Assembly (NCBI RefSeq): GCF_034043675.1
Contig: NZ_JAXCLA010000002.1
Coordinates: forward strand, 434,001 to 498,000
DNA: 64,000 bases
Reading direction: 5' to 3'
From: KK5 sp034043675
GTDB taxonomy: Bacteria > Pseudomonadota > Gammaproteobacteria > Burkholderiales > Burkholderiaceae_C
How positions within the stretch are numbered: the first letter of the stretch is position 1; every line of letters begins with the position of its first letter. The notes beneath the pieces were generated by a model. That model did not search any database. It had not been told where the DNA came from and worked only from the letters and a program-made list of their open reading frames with translations. A program made the translations under genes and the position numbers. Below are positions 42,522-51,761 of the stretch, piece after piece.

Positions 42522-44138
42522 TCAGCGGTAGAACCACACCCCGAGGAAGATCTTCAGCTTCGTCCAGCCGGACAAGCGCTCGTCGGACACCGCATCGAGG
42601 AAGTCCGACAAGCGCTTGGACTTGGCGATTGTGTAGAGCGTCAGCCAGATCGTCAGCACGATCGTCACCGTGAAGATCGCGACGCGTCGCCACATTGGCG
42701 CGTCGGCCTCGGCCAGCAGGTTCATGCCGAGGAAGCCGGTGGTGATCGTGCCGATCAGGCCGAAGATCGTCACCACCGTCAGCCGCACGACGGTGTTGGC
42801 CTGGCGGCGCAGGCTGTCGGCCTCCAGGTAGCCGGCCAGGTCGCCGATGCGCTGCTTGACCTCGGCGTACAGCACCTCCAGCTCCAGGTGCTGCACGCAC
42901 ATGGCATAGAGCGAACGGGCCTGGGCCTGCTCGGAAATCGAGTGGAACCAGTAGCGGTGCGTGAAGCGCAGGAAGCCTTCGAAGCCGGCGCGGATCGCGC
43001 GCTTGAAGCGCTTGACGCTCTCCGGGTCGCCGATGTCCAGCCGGCGCAGCGCTTCCACCAGGCGGTCCGAATAGGCCAGCAGCGCGGCCTTCTGGAAATG
43101 CGCGATCAGGAAGATCATGAAGTGCTGGTGGCGGAACTGCGCCAGCACGCCGCGGTCGCGGCAGCGGAAGAACTCGGCGTCCGCCCGGCCCACGACGACC
43201 AGCGTCTTGCCCGAGCACAGATAACGCGTCTGCGGCGCGCTGCCGCCGTCGTGCCAGAACTGGTCCCAGCAGTGGCGCGCCTCGAAGTCCGCCATGCTGC
43301 CCTCGCTCAACGGCAGGCCCTGCTCGCCCGGCGCCGCGGCCAGGCCGAGGCGGATGAAGTCGGCACGGGCCAGCGCGCGCGGCTCGTCCAGCGCCAGGTA
43401 GGCCATCAGCGGCATCCGGTAGGACTCGACCTGCCGGTAGCGCAAGACCGGCTCCGGCCCAGCGGCCTCGACCTCCTCGTGCTCGCTCAGCAGCGGATGC
43501 AGCAGGAAGGCCCAGTGCGCGGCGATGCGCGGCGCACGATGCCGGTGCACGTGCTGGATGAAGACCTCGCGCTCGGCGCCGTCCGACGCAGCCAGCACCC
43601 GGCCGTCCCGGTCCAGCCATTCGGCGTGGCGCAGCACATGCAGCGGGTGGCCCTCGGCGTCCCAGCCGCCCGGATAGGCGCGGCCGAAGCGGTACAGCAG
43701 TTCCTGCGCCTCGTCGAAGGCCAGTTCGTCGGCGGACAGCTCGACGTTCAGGATCGCCAGATCCACGTCGTCGAAGAAATACAGATCGACGTGGACGACC
43801 TCCAGCTCGCGCGACTCAGCACCCTCGTGCGTCTGCACGCGCAGGCGCTTCACGTCGTCGCGGCGCAGCACCTTCATGCAGGAATCGCTGTGGCCCGCGC
43901 CGTACAGGAAGCGCTGCACATAGGGCTTGAAGGTGACGAACTCCTGGTAGTGCCGCTCGTGGAACTCGCCGGCGCCGCCGGTGTACTCGTCCTCCTGCAT
44001 GCGCCAGGGGCCGCCGGCGGCGAGCACGCGTTCCCAGGGCCGGCGCGGCACCAGCTCCGCGCCGGCCGGTGGCAGCAGCCGCAAGGGCCAGAGCAGGACC
44101 TGATGCAGCCGATGCACGGCGGGCGCGCTGGGATTCAT
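42522..44138 (-). CDS. CorA-like divalent cation transporter with long soluble N-terminus
   Basis: This 538-residue protein has a 440-residue cytosolic region and two C-terminal transmembrane helices separated by a short periplasmic loop. The first helix ends in GFLGMNLLAEADAPMW: the GMN signature of CorA Mg2+ channels at about residues 471-473. The N-terminus is longer and different from E. coli CorA, so it belongs to a divergent subfamily. Likely role: Mg2+ or other divalent cation transport. It is convergent with icmF (10-base gap). Confidence 0.78.
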   Translation of the reverse strand: MNPSAPAVHRLHQVLLWPLRLLPPAGAELVPRRPWERVLAAGGPWRMQEDEYTGGAGEFHERHYQEFVTFKPYVQRFLYGAGHSDSCMKVLRRDDVKRLRVQTHEGAESRELEVVHVDLYFFDDVDLAILNVELSADELAFDEAQELLYRFGRAYPGGWDAEGHPLHVLRHAEWLDRDGRVLAASDGAEREVFIQHVHRHRAPRIAAHWAFLLHPLLSEHEEVEAAGPEPVLRYRQVESYRMPLMAYLALDEPRALARADFIRLGLAAAPGEQGLPLSEGSMADFEARHCWDQFWHDGGSAPQTRYLCSGKTLVVVGRADAEFFRCRDRGVLAQFRHQHFMIFLIAHFQKAALLAYSDRLVEALRRLDIGDPESVKRFKRAIRAGFEGFLRFTHRYWFHSISEQAQARSLYAMCVQHLELEVLYAEVKQRIGDLAGYLEADSLRRQANTVVRLTVVTIFGLIGTITTGFLGMNLLAEADAPMWRRVAIFTVTIVLTIWLTLYTIAKSKRLSDFLDAVSDERLSGWTKLKIFLGVWFYR

Positions 44139-44312
44139 GCCGGAGTCTCCGTTCGCTTTTTCGGGCCAGTGTACGCAGGCGGGCCCGGTGCCGTGTCCCT
44201 TGGCTTAACCCTTGCTGAATCCATGTTGCGCTGCAGTAAAACAATGCCCCCGCATCTCCCTTTTCGTGACAGCTTGATGTAAAAAAGCTCCATCCGAGAT
44301 TGGAGTCATTCC

Positions 44313-44636
44313 ATGTCAAGTCTTGCTACCAGCCACCAGGAAGACCTCACCCGCCTCCCTGCCCAAGCCATGCTGATCGACGTGCGCTCGTACGCCGAGT
44401 ACATGAGCGGCCACATCAGCGATGCGCAAAGCCTCCCGCTGTCGCACCTGGAGAAAGACGTCGTGCACAAGCTGCCCGATCGCCAGGCCGCCGTGATCCT
44501 CTACTGCTCGTCCGGTTCCCGCTCGGAACAGGCACTGGGCATCATGCTGCACATGGGCTACAGCAATGTGCACAACGGCGGCCCCGCCACGCCGCTGGCC
44601 CGCCACCTCGGGCGCCCGATCAAGCCCGGACTCTGA
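44313..44636 (+). CDS. rhodanese-like sulfurtransferase domain protein
   Basis: This 107-residue single rhodanese domain has the active-site loop YCSSGSRSEQA with catalytic Cys65 and the opening LIDVRSYAEYMSGHI. It is cytosolic with no signal peptide. Single-domain proteins (PspE/GlpE-like) move sulfane sulfur to cyanide or thiol acceptors. It is monocistronic or paired with the SDR gene 92 bases downstream; a GC hairpin lies between. Confidence 0.85.
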   Translation: MSSLATSHQEDLTRLPAQAMLIDVRSYAEYMSGHISDAQSLPLSHLEKDVVHKLPDRQAAVILYCSSGSRSEQALGIMLHMGYSNVHNGGPATPLARHLGRPIKPGL

Positions 44637-44670
44637 CGACGCTGCGCTGCCAGCGCTGATGCCTAGGTGA

Positions 44671-44687
44671 CTGCGGCCCGGCCGCAG
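44671..44687. repeat. GC hairpin between rhodanese and SDR genes
   Basis: CTGCGGCC (44671-44678) and GGCCGCAG (44680-44687) are exact inverses around a single C. No T-run follows, so it is at most a weak terminator for the rhodanese gene. Confidence 0.4.
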
Positions 44688-44728
44688 CACCCGTAGCCTG
44701 TGTTCCACGCCAACACAGGAGACGCGCG

Positions 44729-45538
44729 ATGAGCAGCAGCACGCAGGTCGGCACACAGACCGCCCCCCACGATCTTTTCTCGCTGCAGGGCCGCGTTGCC
44801 CTGGTCACCGGCGGCTCGCGCGGCATCGGCCGCATGATCGCCACGGGCCTGCTGCAGGCGGGCGCCAAGCGCGTCTACATCTCGGCGCGCAAGGCCGAGG
44901 CCTGCGATGCCACCGCGGCCGCCCTGCGCGACGAAGGCTTCGACTGCATCTCGCTGCCGGCCGACGTTTCCAGCGTCGAAGGCGCACGTGGCCTGGCCGC
45001 CCGCATCGCCGAGCGCGAGCCGGCGCTGGACATCCTCGTCAACAACGCCGGCGCCGCCTGGGGCGCACCGTTCGCCGAGTTCCCGGAAGGCGGATGGGAC
45101 AAGGTCGTCGACCTGAACCTGAAGTCGCCCTTCTTCCTGACGCAGGCGCTGCATGAGCTGCTGGCCAAGGCTGCCGAGCTGCGCCCGGCCAAGGTGATCA
45201 ACATCGCCTCGATCGACGGCATCTCGGTCAACCCGCTGGAGACCTACTCCTACGCCGCCAGCAAGGCCGGCCTGATCCACATGACCAAGCGGATGGCGCT
45301 GCGCCTGATCGAGAACAACATCGTCGTCAACGCGATCGCGCCGGGCGCCTTCGCTTCCGAGATGAACAAGGTGGCACGCGACCACGGCGACGAGGTGGCT
45401 GCCCGCGTGCCGGCTGGCCGTGTGGGCGTTGACGAAGACATGGCCGGCGCCGCGATCTACCTGGCCTCGCGTGCCGGCGACTATGTCGTCGGCACGACTT
45501 TGGTGGTCGACGGCGGCGTCACGATCTCGCGCGGCTGA
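44729..45538 (+). CDS. SDR family oxidoreductase (RhlG/FabG-like)
   Basis: This 269-residue short-chain dehydrogenase has the cofactor loop TGGSRGIGR (about 28-36, NADPH type), NNAGAAWG and the active site with IASIDG (Ser) and YSYAASK (Tyr/Lys, about 172-178). The closest relatives I recall are RhlG-type 3-ketoacyl reductases. The substrate is unknown. The 15-residue N-terminal lead before the fold is typical for that subgroup. Confidence 0.85.
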   Translation: MSSSTQVGTQTAPHDLFSLQGRVALVTGGSRGIGRMIATGLLQAGAKRVYISARKAEACDATAAALRDEGFDCISLPADVSSVEGARGLAARIAEREPALDILVNNAGAAWGAPFAEFPEGGWDKVVDLNLKSPFFLTQALHELLAKAAELRPAKVINIASIDGISVNPLETYSYAASKAGLIHMTKRMALRLIENNIVVNAIAPGAFASEMNKVARDHGDEVAARVPAGRVGVDEDMAGAAIYLASRAGDYVVGTTLVVDGGVTISRG

Positions 45539-45542
45539 TCGA

Positions 45543-46016
45543 TCAGTTCCAGCGGCCGAGGGCACCGCCGGCGCTGTAACGGCCGGCGCCCAGCATCATC
45601 ACGGACAGGGCGCCGAACAGGAACATCGCTTGCAGTTCCAGCGCCCAGCCGCCCTGGTCGTTCAGCAGCAGCAGTTGCGGGATGTGGGCCAGCGCCACGG
45701 CGACGACCATATTGCAGGCCACCAGCAGCGCTGCGAAGCGTGTCCAGATGCCCACGATCATCATCACCGGCGCGACGACCTCGCCCACGTAGACGAAGTA
45801 GGCCAGCTCCGGCGGCAGGCCCTGCTGCGCCAGCATGCCCATCACGGGCCCGACACCGGTCTTCAGCTTGGCGATGCCGTGCAGCAGCACCAGCGCGCCG
45901 ATCAGCACGCGCAGCAGCAGCTTGCCGCCGCTCGCCATCTCGGTGATGTACTGGAATTCGCGCCGGCGGATCACCGCGTTCTGTTGCGGTTCCGCGCGCA
46001 GGGTGGTGGTGTTCAT
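45543..46016 (-). CDS. DoxX family membrane protein
   Basis: This 157-residue protein has four transmembrane helices in the DoxX pattern (LLLRVLIGALVLLHGIAKLK, YFVYVGEVVAPVMMIVGI, LLVACNMVVAVALAH, LQAMFLFGALSVMML). The function is not settled; DoxX proteins are linked to redox and thiosulfate-quinone systems. The start has AAAGGAC upstream. It is convergent with the SDR gene and divergent from the YdeI-like gene. Confidence 0.85.
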   Translation of the reverse strand: MNTTTLRAEPQQNAVIRRREFQYITEMASGGKLLLRVLIGALVLLHGIAKLKTGVGPVMGMLAQQGLPPELAYFVYVGEVVAPVMMIVGIWTRFAALLVACNMVVAVALAHIPQLLLLNDQGGWALELQAMFLFGALSVMMLGAGRYSAGGALGRWN

Positions 46017-46139
46017 GGTGAGTCCTTTCTGGGTGGACGAGGCTCCTGACGCGATGTTGAAGCGAGCCGCCCGCGCCGGGCGTAGGACGCCACCGCACGG
46101 CGTTGTCGGCAGCGCCGATGGGCACTACATTCGGGCGCC

Positions 46140-46745
46140 ATGAGCACGCCCGATTCACGCGTTGACGCGTACATCGCCAAATCCGCCGAGTTCGCCCGGC
46201 CGATCCTCGAACACCTGCGCGCGCAGATCCACGCAGCCTGCCCGGAGGCCGAGGAGACGATCAAGTGGAGCATGCCCTGCTTCACCGTGGACGGCCGCAT
46301 CCTTGCCAACATGGCCGCCTTCAAGGCGCATTGCGCCTTCGGCTTCTGGAACCGCGAAGCTGGCAAGGACGGCGGCGGTGACAAGGGCGGCGAGGCGATG
46401 GGCCAGTACGGCCGCATCACATCGCTGAAGGACCTGCCGCCGAAGAAGGAACTGCAGGCGCAGATCCGCCAGGCAGCGGAGCTGGCGAAGAGCGGCGTCA
46501 CCCGCGTGCGCGAGGCCAAGGCGCCGAAGCCGCCGGCGGTGGCACCGGAAGACCTGCTCACCGCGCTGTCCGCCAATCCTGCGGCGCAGGCGACGTTCGA
46601 CGCCTTCCCGCCCGGCAAGCAGCGCGACTACATCGAATGGATCACTGAAGCCAAGCAGGCCGCCACGCGCGAGAAACGCCTCGCCCAGGCCGTCGAATGG
46701 ATGGCCGAGGGCAAGTCGCGGAACTGGAAGTACGAGAAGTGTTGA
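46140..46745 (+). CDS. DUF1801/YdeI-like protein
   Basis: This 201-residue protein has a DUF1801 domain (residues about 15-115, with IKWSMPCFTVDGRILANMAAFKAH) and a YdeI/OmpD-associated C-terminal region (LSANPAAQATFDAFPPGKQRDYIEWI, ending RNWKYEK). YdeI-type proteins have been linked to antimicrobial peptide resistance, but the mechanism is unknown. It is monocistronic, with the biotin carboxylase operon converging on it. Confidence 0.82.
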   Translation: MSTPDSRVDAYIAKSAEFARPILEHLRAQIHAACPEAEETIKWSMPCFTVDGRILANMAAFKAHCAFGFWNREAGKDGGGDKGGEAMGQYGRITSLKDLPPKKELQAQIRQAAELAKSGVTRVREAKAPKPPAVAPEDLLTALSANPAAQATFDAFPPGKQRDYIEWITEAKQAATREKRLAQAVEWMAEGKSRNWKYEKC

Positions 46746-46752
46746 GCCGGCG

Positions 46753-48471
46753 TCAGCCGATGCGCGCGATCGCCGTGCCGGCCGGCACATAACTGCCCGC
46801 TTCGACGGACCGCTCGATCCGCCCGGCGCGCTGCGCCAGCACCTGCGATTCCATCTTCATCGCCTCCATCACAGCGACCAGTTGGCCCTCGGCAACCTCG
46901 GCGCCCTCCTCCACCTTCCAGGCCAGCAGGGTACCGGCCATCGGCGCGGCGAGCACCGCCGGATCGGTGGCGGCTTCTTCCCGCGGAGCCGGTGCAGCGG
47001 CCCCGGCCGAGAGCCCACGCAGCAACTGCGCCGGCAGGCCCAGCATCACGCGCCGTCCGTCGATCTCGACCGGCAGGCGCAGCAGCGGATCGGCGGCCAC
47101 CGGCTCGGGCCGCACGGCGGCGGCCAGCGTGTTGGCGAACTCGGTCTCGATCCAGCGGGTGTGGACCTTGAACACCGGGCCGGCGAAATCCTCGTGCATC
47201 ACCACCTCACGGTGGAAGGGCAGCACGGACGGCAGGCCCTCGATGCGGAACTCGGCCAAGGCGCGGCGCGCGCGCAGCAGCGCCTGCTCGCGCGTGGCAC
47301 CGGTGACGATCAGCTTGGCCATCAGCGAATCGAACGCGCCCGGCACGACCGAGCCGGAGGCCACGCCGCTGTCCACCCGCACGCCCGGTCCGCTGGGCGG
47401 ATCGAAGCGATCGACCGGACCCGGCGCCGGCAGGAAGCCGCGGCCCACGTCCTCGGCATTGATGCGGAACTCGAACGCATGGCCGCGCGGCGCGGGCGTG
47501 TCGGTGATCGACAGCGGCAGTCCGTCGGCGACGCGCAGCTGCTCCACCACCAGATCCAGCCCGGCCGTCTCCTCGGTGACCGGATGCTCCACCTGCAGCC
47601 GCGTGTTGACCTCCAGGAAGGACAGCGCGCCGCCCGCGCTCAGCAGGAACTCGACCGTGCCCGCGCCCACGTAGCCGGCCGCCGCGCAGACCTCGCGCGC
47701 CGAGGTGTGGATGCGCTCGCGTTGCACCTCGGTCAGGAAGGGCGCGGGCGCCTCCTCGACGAGCTTCTGGTTGCGCCGCTGCAGCGAGCAGTCGCGCGTG
47801 CCCAGCACGACGACGTGGCCGTGCGTGTCGGCGATCACCTGCGCCTCCACGTGGCGCGGCTTGTCCAGGAACTGCTCGACGAAGCACTCGCCGCGGCCGA
47901 AGGCGGCCGTGGCCTCGCGCACCGCGGACTCGAACATCTCCTCCACCTCGTCCAGCGCCCAGGCCACCTTGAGCCCGCGACCACCGCCACCGAAGGCCGC
48001 CTTGATCGCGATCGGCAGGCCGTGCTGCTGCGCGAAGGCCAGGGCCTCGCCCGCATTGGCCAGCGGCCCCGGCGAGCCGGCCACCAGCGGCGCGCCGACC
48101 TGCTGCGCCAGCCGCCGCGCGCTGACCTTGTCGCCGAGCTGCTCGATCGCCTCCGGCGGCGGGCCGATCCAGGTGAGGCCGGCGCCAATCACCGCGCGGG
48201 CGAAGCCGGCGTTCTCCGACAGAAAGCCATAGCCCGGGTGCACGGCATCGGCACCGCTGCGTTGCGCCGCGTCGAGCAGCTTGTCGATGCTGAGGTAGCT
48301 GTCGGCCGGCCGCTGGCCGCCGAGCGCCACGGCCTCGTCGGCCATGCGAACGTGCAGCGCGTCGGCATCGGGGTCGGCATAGACGGCGACCGACTGCACG
48401 CCGTAGTCGGCGCAGGCGCGCACGATGCGCACGGCGATCTCGCCGCGGTTCGCAATCAAAACCTTCTTCAT
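46753..48471 (-). CDS. biotin carboxylase fused to biotin carrier domain
   Basis: This 572-residue protein has biotin carboxylase (about 1-445, ANRGEIAVRIVRAC, ATP-grasp loop FGGGGRGLK, RDCSLQRRNQKLVEE, EVNTRLQVEHPVTE) and a C-terminal biotinyl domain with EAMKMES (biotin Lys about 538). It resembles AccC-type subunits of acyl-CoA carboxylases, but no carboxyltransferase of that type is adjacent. Instead the start overlaps pxpBC by four bases. With AHS1/AHS2 domains next door it could form a urea-carboxylase-like enzyme or an ATP-driven 5-oxoproline system. Confidence 0.9.
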   Translation of the reverse strand: MKKVLIANRGEIAVRIVRACADYGVQSVAVYADPDADALHVRMADEAVALGGQRPADSYLSIDKLLDAAQRSGADAVHPGYGFLSENAGFARAVIGAGLTWIGPPPEAIEQLGDKVSARRLAQQVGAPLVAGSPGPLANAGEALAFAQQHGLPIAIKAAFGGGGRGLKVAWALDEVEEMFESAVREATAAFGRGECFVEQFLDKPRHVEAQVIADTHGHVVVLGTRDCSLQRRNQKLVEEAPAPFLTEVQRERIHTSAREVCAAAGYVGAGTVEFLLSAGGALSFLEVNTRLQVEHPVTEETAGLDLVVEQLRVADGLPLSITDTPAPRGHAFEFRINAEDVGRGFLPAPGPVDRFDPPSGPGVRVDSGVASGSVVPGAFDSLMAKLIVTGATREQALLRARRALAEFRIEGLPSVLPFHREVVMHEDFAGPVFKVHTRWIETEFANTLAAAVRPEPVAADPLLRLPVEIDGRRVMLGLPAQLLRGLSAGAAAPAPREEAATDPAVLAAPMAGTLLAWKVEEGAEVAEGQLVAVMEAMKMESQVLAQRAGRIERSVEAGSYVPAGTAIARIG

Positions 48472-50045
48472 GATGACGTTCGCTCGATGATGTTGAAGCG
48501 GATGCGCGCGCCGACCGGGATCTGGCCCGCCAGGTCCAGGTGGTGGCGCGCGATGCAGGCGATGACCGGGTAGCCGCCGGTCAGCGGATGGTCGGCCAGG
48601 AACAGCACCGGCTGGCCGCTGGCCGGCACCTGGATGGCGCCCAGCGGCGTACCTTCGCTGGGCAGCTCGGTATCGACGGCACGGGCCAGCGGCCGCTCGC
48701 CCTGCACGCGCAGGCCGACGCGGTTGGACTGCGGCGTGACGGCCCAGGACTGCGAGGCCAGCAGCGCGATGGCGTCGGCGGTGAACCAGTCGTCGCGCGG
48801 GCCGAGGTGGATGTCGAGCGTGACCATGTCGCCGGCCTGCGGACAGGCGGGCGCGGCCTCGATGGCCTCGCCGACGAGGCCAAGGTGCAGCGTGTTCAAA
48901 GGCAGCCGATCGCCCGCGGCCAGCGGCGCGGGGCCGACGCCGGCCAAGGTGTCGAAGGACAGGCTGCCCAGCACCGGCGCGCAGGCACCCAAGCCGCCGC
49001 GCACGGCCACGTAGCTGCGTACGCCGGCCTCCGGCTCGCCGAGCAGCAGCCGGTCGCCGTCGGACAGCGCCAGCGGCGCGTGGCGCGGCACCGCCCAGCG
49101 CCGGCCGTCGGCGGCGATCAAGGTCAGCGGGCCAAGAGCCCCGGTGACGGCCAGCACCGTGTCGCCATGGCTGAGCAGTTCGAGCCCGCCCAATGCGGCC
49201 TCGATGCAGGCGACGCCGGCCGTGTTGCCGACCAGCCGGTTCGCGGCGCGTAAGGAGCCGCGATCCATCGCGCCCGAGGCGGCCACGCCCTGCCCCGCAC
49301 GGCCCGGCCGGCCGAGATCCTGCAGCAGCGACTGCGGGCCGGGACGGACGATTTCGATTGCGGGCCGCGTCGCTTCAACCGGCTGCGATACGGGCGGGGT
49401 CAGGTCTTGCTCAACAACCGGCCGCGGCCCCGCATCCACGAAACGCACCCGCTGCCCCGGCTGCAAGAGCGCCGGCGGATCGCGCCCCAGGTCCCACATC
49501 GGCACGAAGGTTTGCCCCAGCAGTTGCCAGCCACCCGGGCTGGCCTTCGGATAGACGCCGCTGAAGCCGCCGGCCACGGCCACGGCGCCCGGCGGAATGC
49601 GAGTGCGCGGCGTCGTGCGGCGCGGCAGCGTGCGCAGCAGCTCGTCGCCGCCGCTGAGGTAGGCGAAGCCCGGCGCGAAGCCGGTGAAGGCGACGAACCA
49701 GTCGCTGCCGGTGTGGCGGGCCACGACCTCGGCGGGGGTGATGCCCAGCAGCGCGGCGACCTCGGTCAGGTCCTCGCCGTCGTAGTGGGTCGGGATCTGG
49801 ACGAGTTCGCCGCCGGCCGCCGTGCCCGCGTCGAAGCGCAGGCCGCGCAGCACTTCGGCCAGCGCGATGCGGGTGGTGCGCAGCGGGTCGAACTCCAACA
49901 GCAGCGTGCGCGCGCCGGGCACGATCTCGCGCAGGCCTTCGACCGGCGCGGCGCGCAGCGCGGCGAGCAGGCCCAGCGTCTGCGGCAGGTCGTCCAGTTC
50001 GACCAGCAGCGCCTCGGCGCCGGCGGGCAGGATCCTCATGCTCAT
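48468..50045 (-). CDS. fused PxpB-PxpC (KipI-KipA; AHS1-AHS2)
   Basis: This 525-residue fusion has an AHS1/KipI domain (about 1-205, FTGFAPGFAYLSGGD, and VAGGFSGVYPKASPGGW) followed by an AHS2/KipA domain (from about 230, LQDLGRPGRAGQGVAASGAMDRGS). In E. coli and Bacillus these are separate subunits of 5-oxoprolinase PxpABC, and both domains also form the core of urea carboxylase. The overlaps at both ends (ATGA with pxpA and with the biotin carboxylase) show coupled translation. Confidence 0.9.
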   Translation of the reverse strand: MSMRILPAGAEALLVELDDLPQTLGLLAALRAAPVEGLREIVPGARTLLLEFDPLRTTRIALAEVLRGLRFDAGTAAGGELVQIPTHYDGEDLTEVAALLGITPAEVVARHTGSDWFVAFTGFAPGFAYLSGGDELLRTLPRRTTPRTRIPPGAVAVAGGFSGVYPKASPGGWQLLGQTFVPMWDLGRDPPALLQPGQRVRFVDAGPRPVVEQDLTPPVSQPVEATRPAIEIVRPGPQSLLQDLGRPGRAGQGVAASGAMDRGSLRAANRLVGNTAGVACIEAALGGLELLSHGDTVLAVTGALGPLTLIAADGRRWAVPRHAPLALSDGDRLLLGEPEAGVRSYVAVRGGLGACAPVLGSLSFDTLAGVGPAPLAAGDRLPLNTLHLGLVGEAIEAAPACPQAGDMVTLDIHLGPRDDWFTADAIALLASQSWAVTPQSNRVGLRVQGERPLARAVDTELPSEGTPLGAIQVPASGQPVLFLADHPLTGGYPVIACIARHHLDLAGQIPVGARIRFNIIERTSS

Positions 50046-50800
50046 GCGGCGAAAGACTCGATGCTCGCGCCCTCGGCTAGCAGCCGCTCGCGCAGGCGCT
50101 GCGCCATCGCGACGGCGCCGGGGCTGTCGCCATGGACGCAGATCGATTCGGCCGAGATACGCACCGTGCTGCCGTCGTTGGCCGTCACCGTGCCTTCGCG
50201 TGCGAGCTGCAGCATGCGTGCGGCCACCGCGTCGGGGTCGTGCAGCACCGCGCCGGGCTCGGCGCGCGGCACGAGGCTGCCGTCGGCGCGGTAGCCACGG
50301 TCCGCAAAGGCTTCCTCCACCACGCGCAGCCCGGCCTCGCGCGCCCAGCCGACCAGCTTGGAGCCGGCCAGCACCACCAGCGGCAGCGACGCATCGAGCG
50401 CCTGTAGCGCGGCGATCACGTCGCGCGCCTGCGCCTCGTCGCGGGCGATGCGGTTGTAGAGCGCGCCATGCGGCTTCACGTAGCGCACACGCGTGCCGGC
50501 CGCGGCGGCCAGGCCCTGCAGCGCGCCGATCTGGTAGATCACCGCGGCGCGCAGGTCGCGGCTGGCGATCTCCATGTCGCGCCGGCCGAAGCCCGCCAGG
50601 TCCGGGTAGGACACATGCGCGCCGACGGCCACGCCGCGCTCCGCTGCGGCCCGCAAGGTGGCGAGGATGCCGGCCGGGTCGCCAGCGTGGAAGCCGCAGG
50701 CCACGTTGGCGCTGCTGACCAGGGCCAGCATCGCGGCGTCGTCGCCCATGGTCCAGGCGCCGTAGCTTTCGCCGAGGTCGCTGTTGAGGTCGATCTTCAT
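50042..50800 (-). CDS. pxpA: 5-oxoprolinase subunit PxpA (LamB/YcsF)
   Basis: This 252-residue protein opens MKIDLNSDLGESYGAWTMGDD, the invariant LamB/YcsF start, with ACGFHAGDP and VRYVKPHGALYN. PxpA opens the 5-oxoproline ring together with PxpBC using ATP. Here the subunits stand with a biotin carboxylase and two membrane proteins, so the substrate may be 5-oxoproline or a related cyclic amide. Confidence 0.93.
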   Translation of the reverse strand: MKIDLNSDLGESYGAWTMGDDAAMLALVSSANVACGFHAGDPAGILATLRAAAERGVAVGAHVSYPDLAGFGRRDMEIASRDLRAAVIYQIGALQGLAAAAGTRVRYVKPHGALYNRIARDEAQARDVIAALQALDASLPLVVLAGSKLVGWAREAGLRVVEEAFADRGYRADGSLVPRAEPGAVLHDPDAVAARMLQLAREGTVTANDGSTVRISAESICVHGDSPGAVAMAQRLRERLLAEGASIESFAA

Positions 50801-50801
50801 G

Positions 50802-51758
50802 TCAGTGAAACATCAGGACGTTGATGAGGACGACGTTGACGGCGAGCAGCGTCAGCGCCGTGGGGATCTGCGCGCGGATCACCGCGTTCTTGTCCGGCAG
50901 CTCCAGCAGCGCCGCAGGCACGATGTTGAAGTTCGCCGCCATCGGCGTCATCAGCGTGCCGCAGTAGCCCGAGAGCATGCCGATCGCGGCCATCACCGCC
51001 GGGTCGCCGTGGTACACGCCCACCAGGATCGGCACGCCCACGCCGCCCGTCATCACCGGGAAGGCCGCGAAGCCGTTGCCCATGATGATCGTGAACAGCG
51101 CCATGCCGACGACGTAGACCGTGGCCGCGAGGAAGCGGATGTCCATGTTGATCGAGTGCGTCGTCACATAGGCCACGGCTTTGCCCACGCCGGCATCGGA
51201 GAACACCAGGCCCAGCATGCCCAGCATCTGCGGCAGCACCAGCGCCCAGCCCAGCGCATCGATCAGCCGGCGCGACTCGCGCAGGCCCTGCATCGGCGTC
51301 TCGCGCGTCAGCCAGCAGCCCAGGCCCAGCGCGACGATGCAGGCCAGGCCCAGGCTCACCAGCGTCGCGTTCTTGACCTCGATCAGCGGCACGCCGCCGA
51401 TGAAGAGGGACTTGGCGGACAAGGTGCCGATCATCGTCAGCACCGGAATCGCCAGCGCCGGCACGAAGAGCTTGTGGCCCAGGCGCTTGGCGCTGGCCAG
51501 CATCCGATCGGCCGACGGCATCGCATGCTTGCCTGCGCCGACGCCGCCGAAGCCGGCGATCAGCGCCATCGCGATCACGCCGGCGCCGACCCATTCCGGC
51601 GGCAACCACTGGCCGGCCAGGAAGACGACGGCGTAGAGGCTCCAGAAGAAGGCGGTGCTGAAACGGCGCGGGTGATCGCGGTCCGCCAGGGTCATCAGTG
51701 CGGTGGCGGCCAGCACGGCGCCGGCGAGGTAGAAGAGCCAGTCGAGGGTGATGGTCAT
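50802..51758 (-). CDS. DUF979 membrane protein
   Basis: This 318-residue protein has about nine hydrophobic segments and no signal beyond the first helix. It is a DUF979 family member and almost always comes beside DUF969 and PxpA-type genes. The pair resembles split ion-transporter-like permeases and is the likely importer for the operon's substrate (inference). The gap to pxpA is one base. Confidence 0.85.
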   Translation of the reverse strand: MTITLDWLFYLAGAVLAATALMTLADRDHPRRFSTAFFWSLYAVVFLAGQWLPPEWVGAGVIAMALIAGFGGVGAGKHAMPSADRMLASAKRLGHKLFVPALAIPVLTMIGTLSAKSLFIGGVPLIEVKNATLVSLGLACIVALGLGCWLTRETPMQGLRESRRLIDALGWALVLPQMLGMLGLVFSDAGVGKAVAYVTTHSINMDIRFLAATVYVVGMALFTIIMGNGFAAFPVMTGGVGVPILVGVYHGDPAVMAAIGMLSGYCGTLMTPMAANFNIVPAALLELPDKNAVIRAQIPTALTLLAVNVVLINVLMFH

Positions 51759-51761
51759 GGC

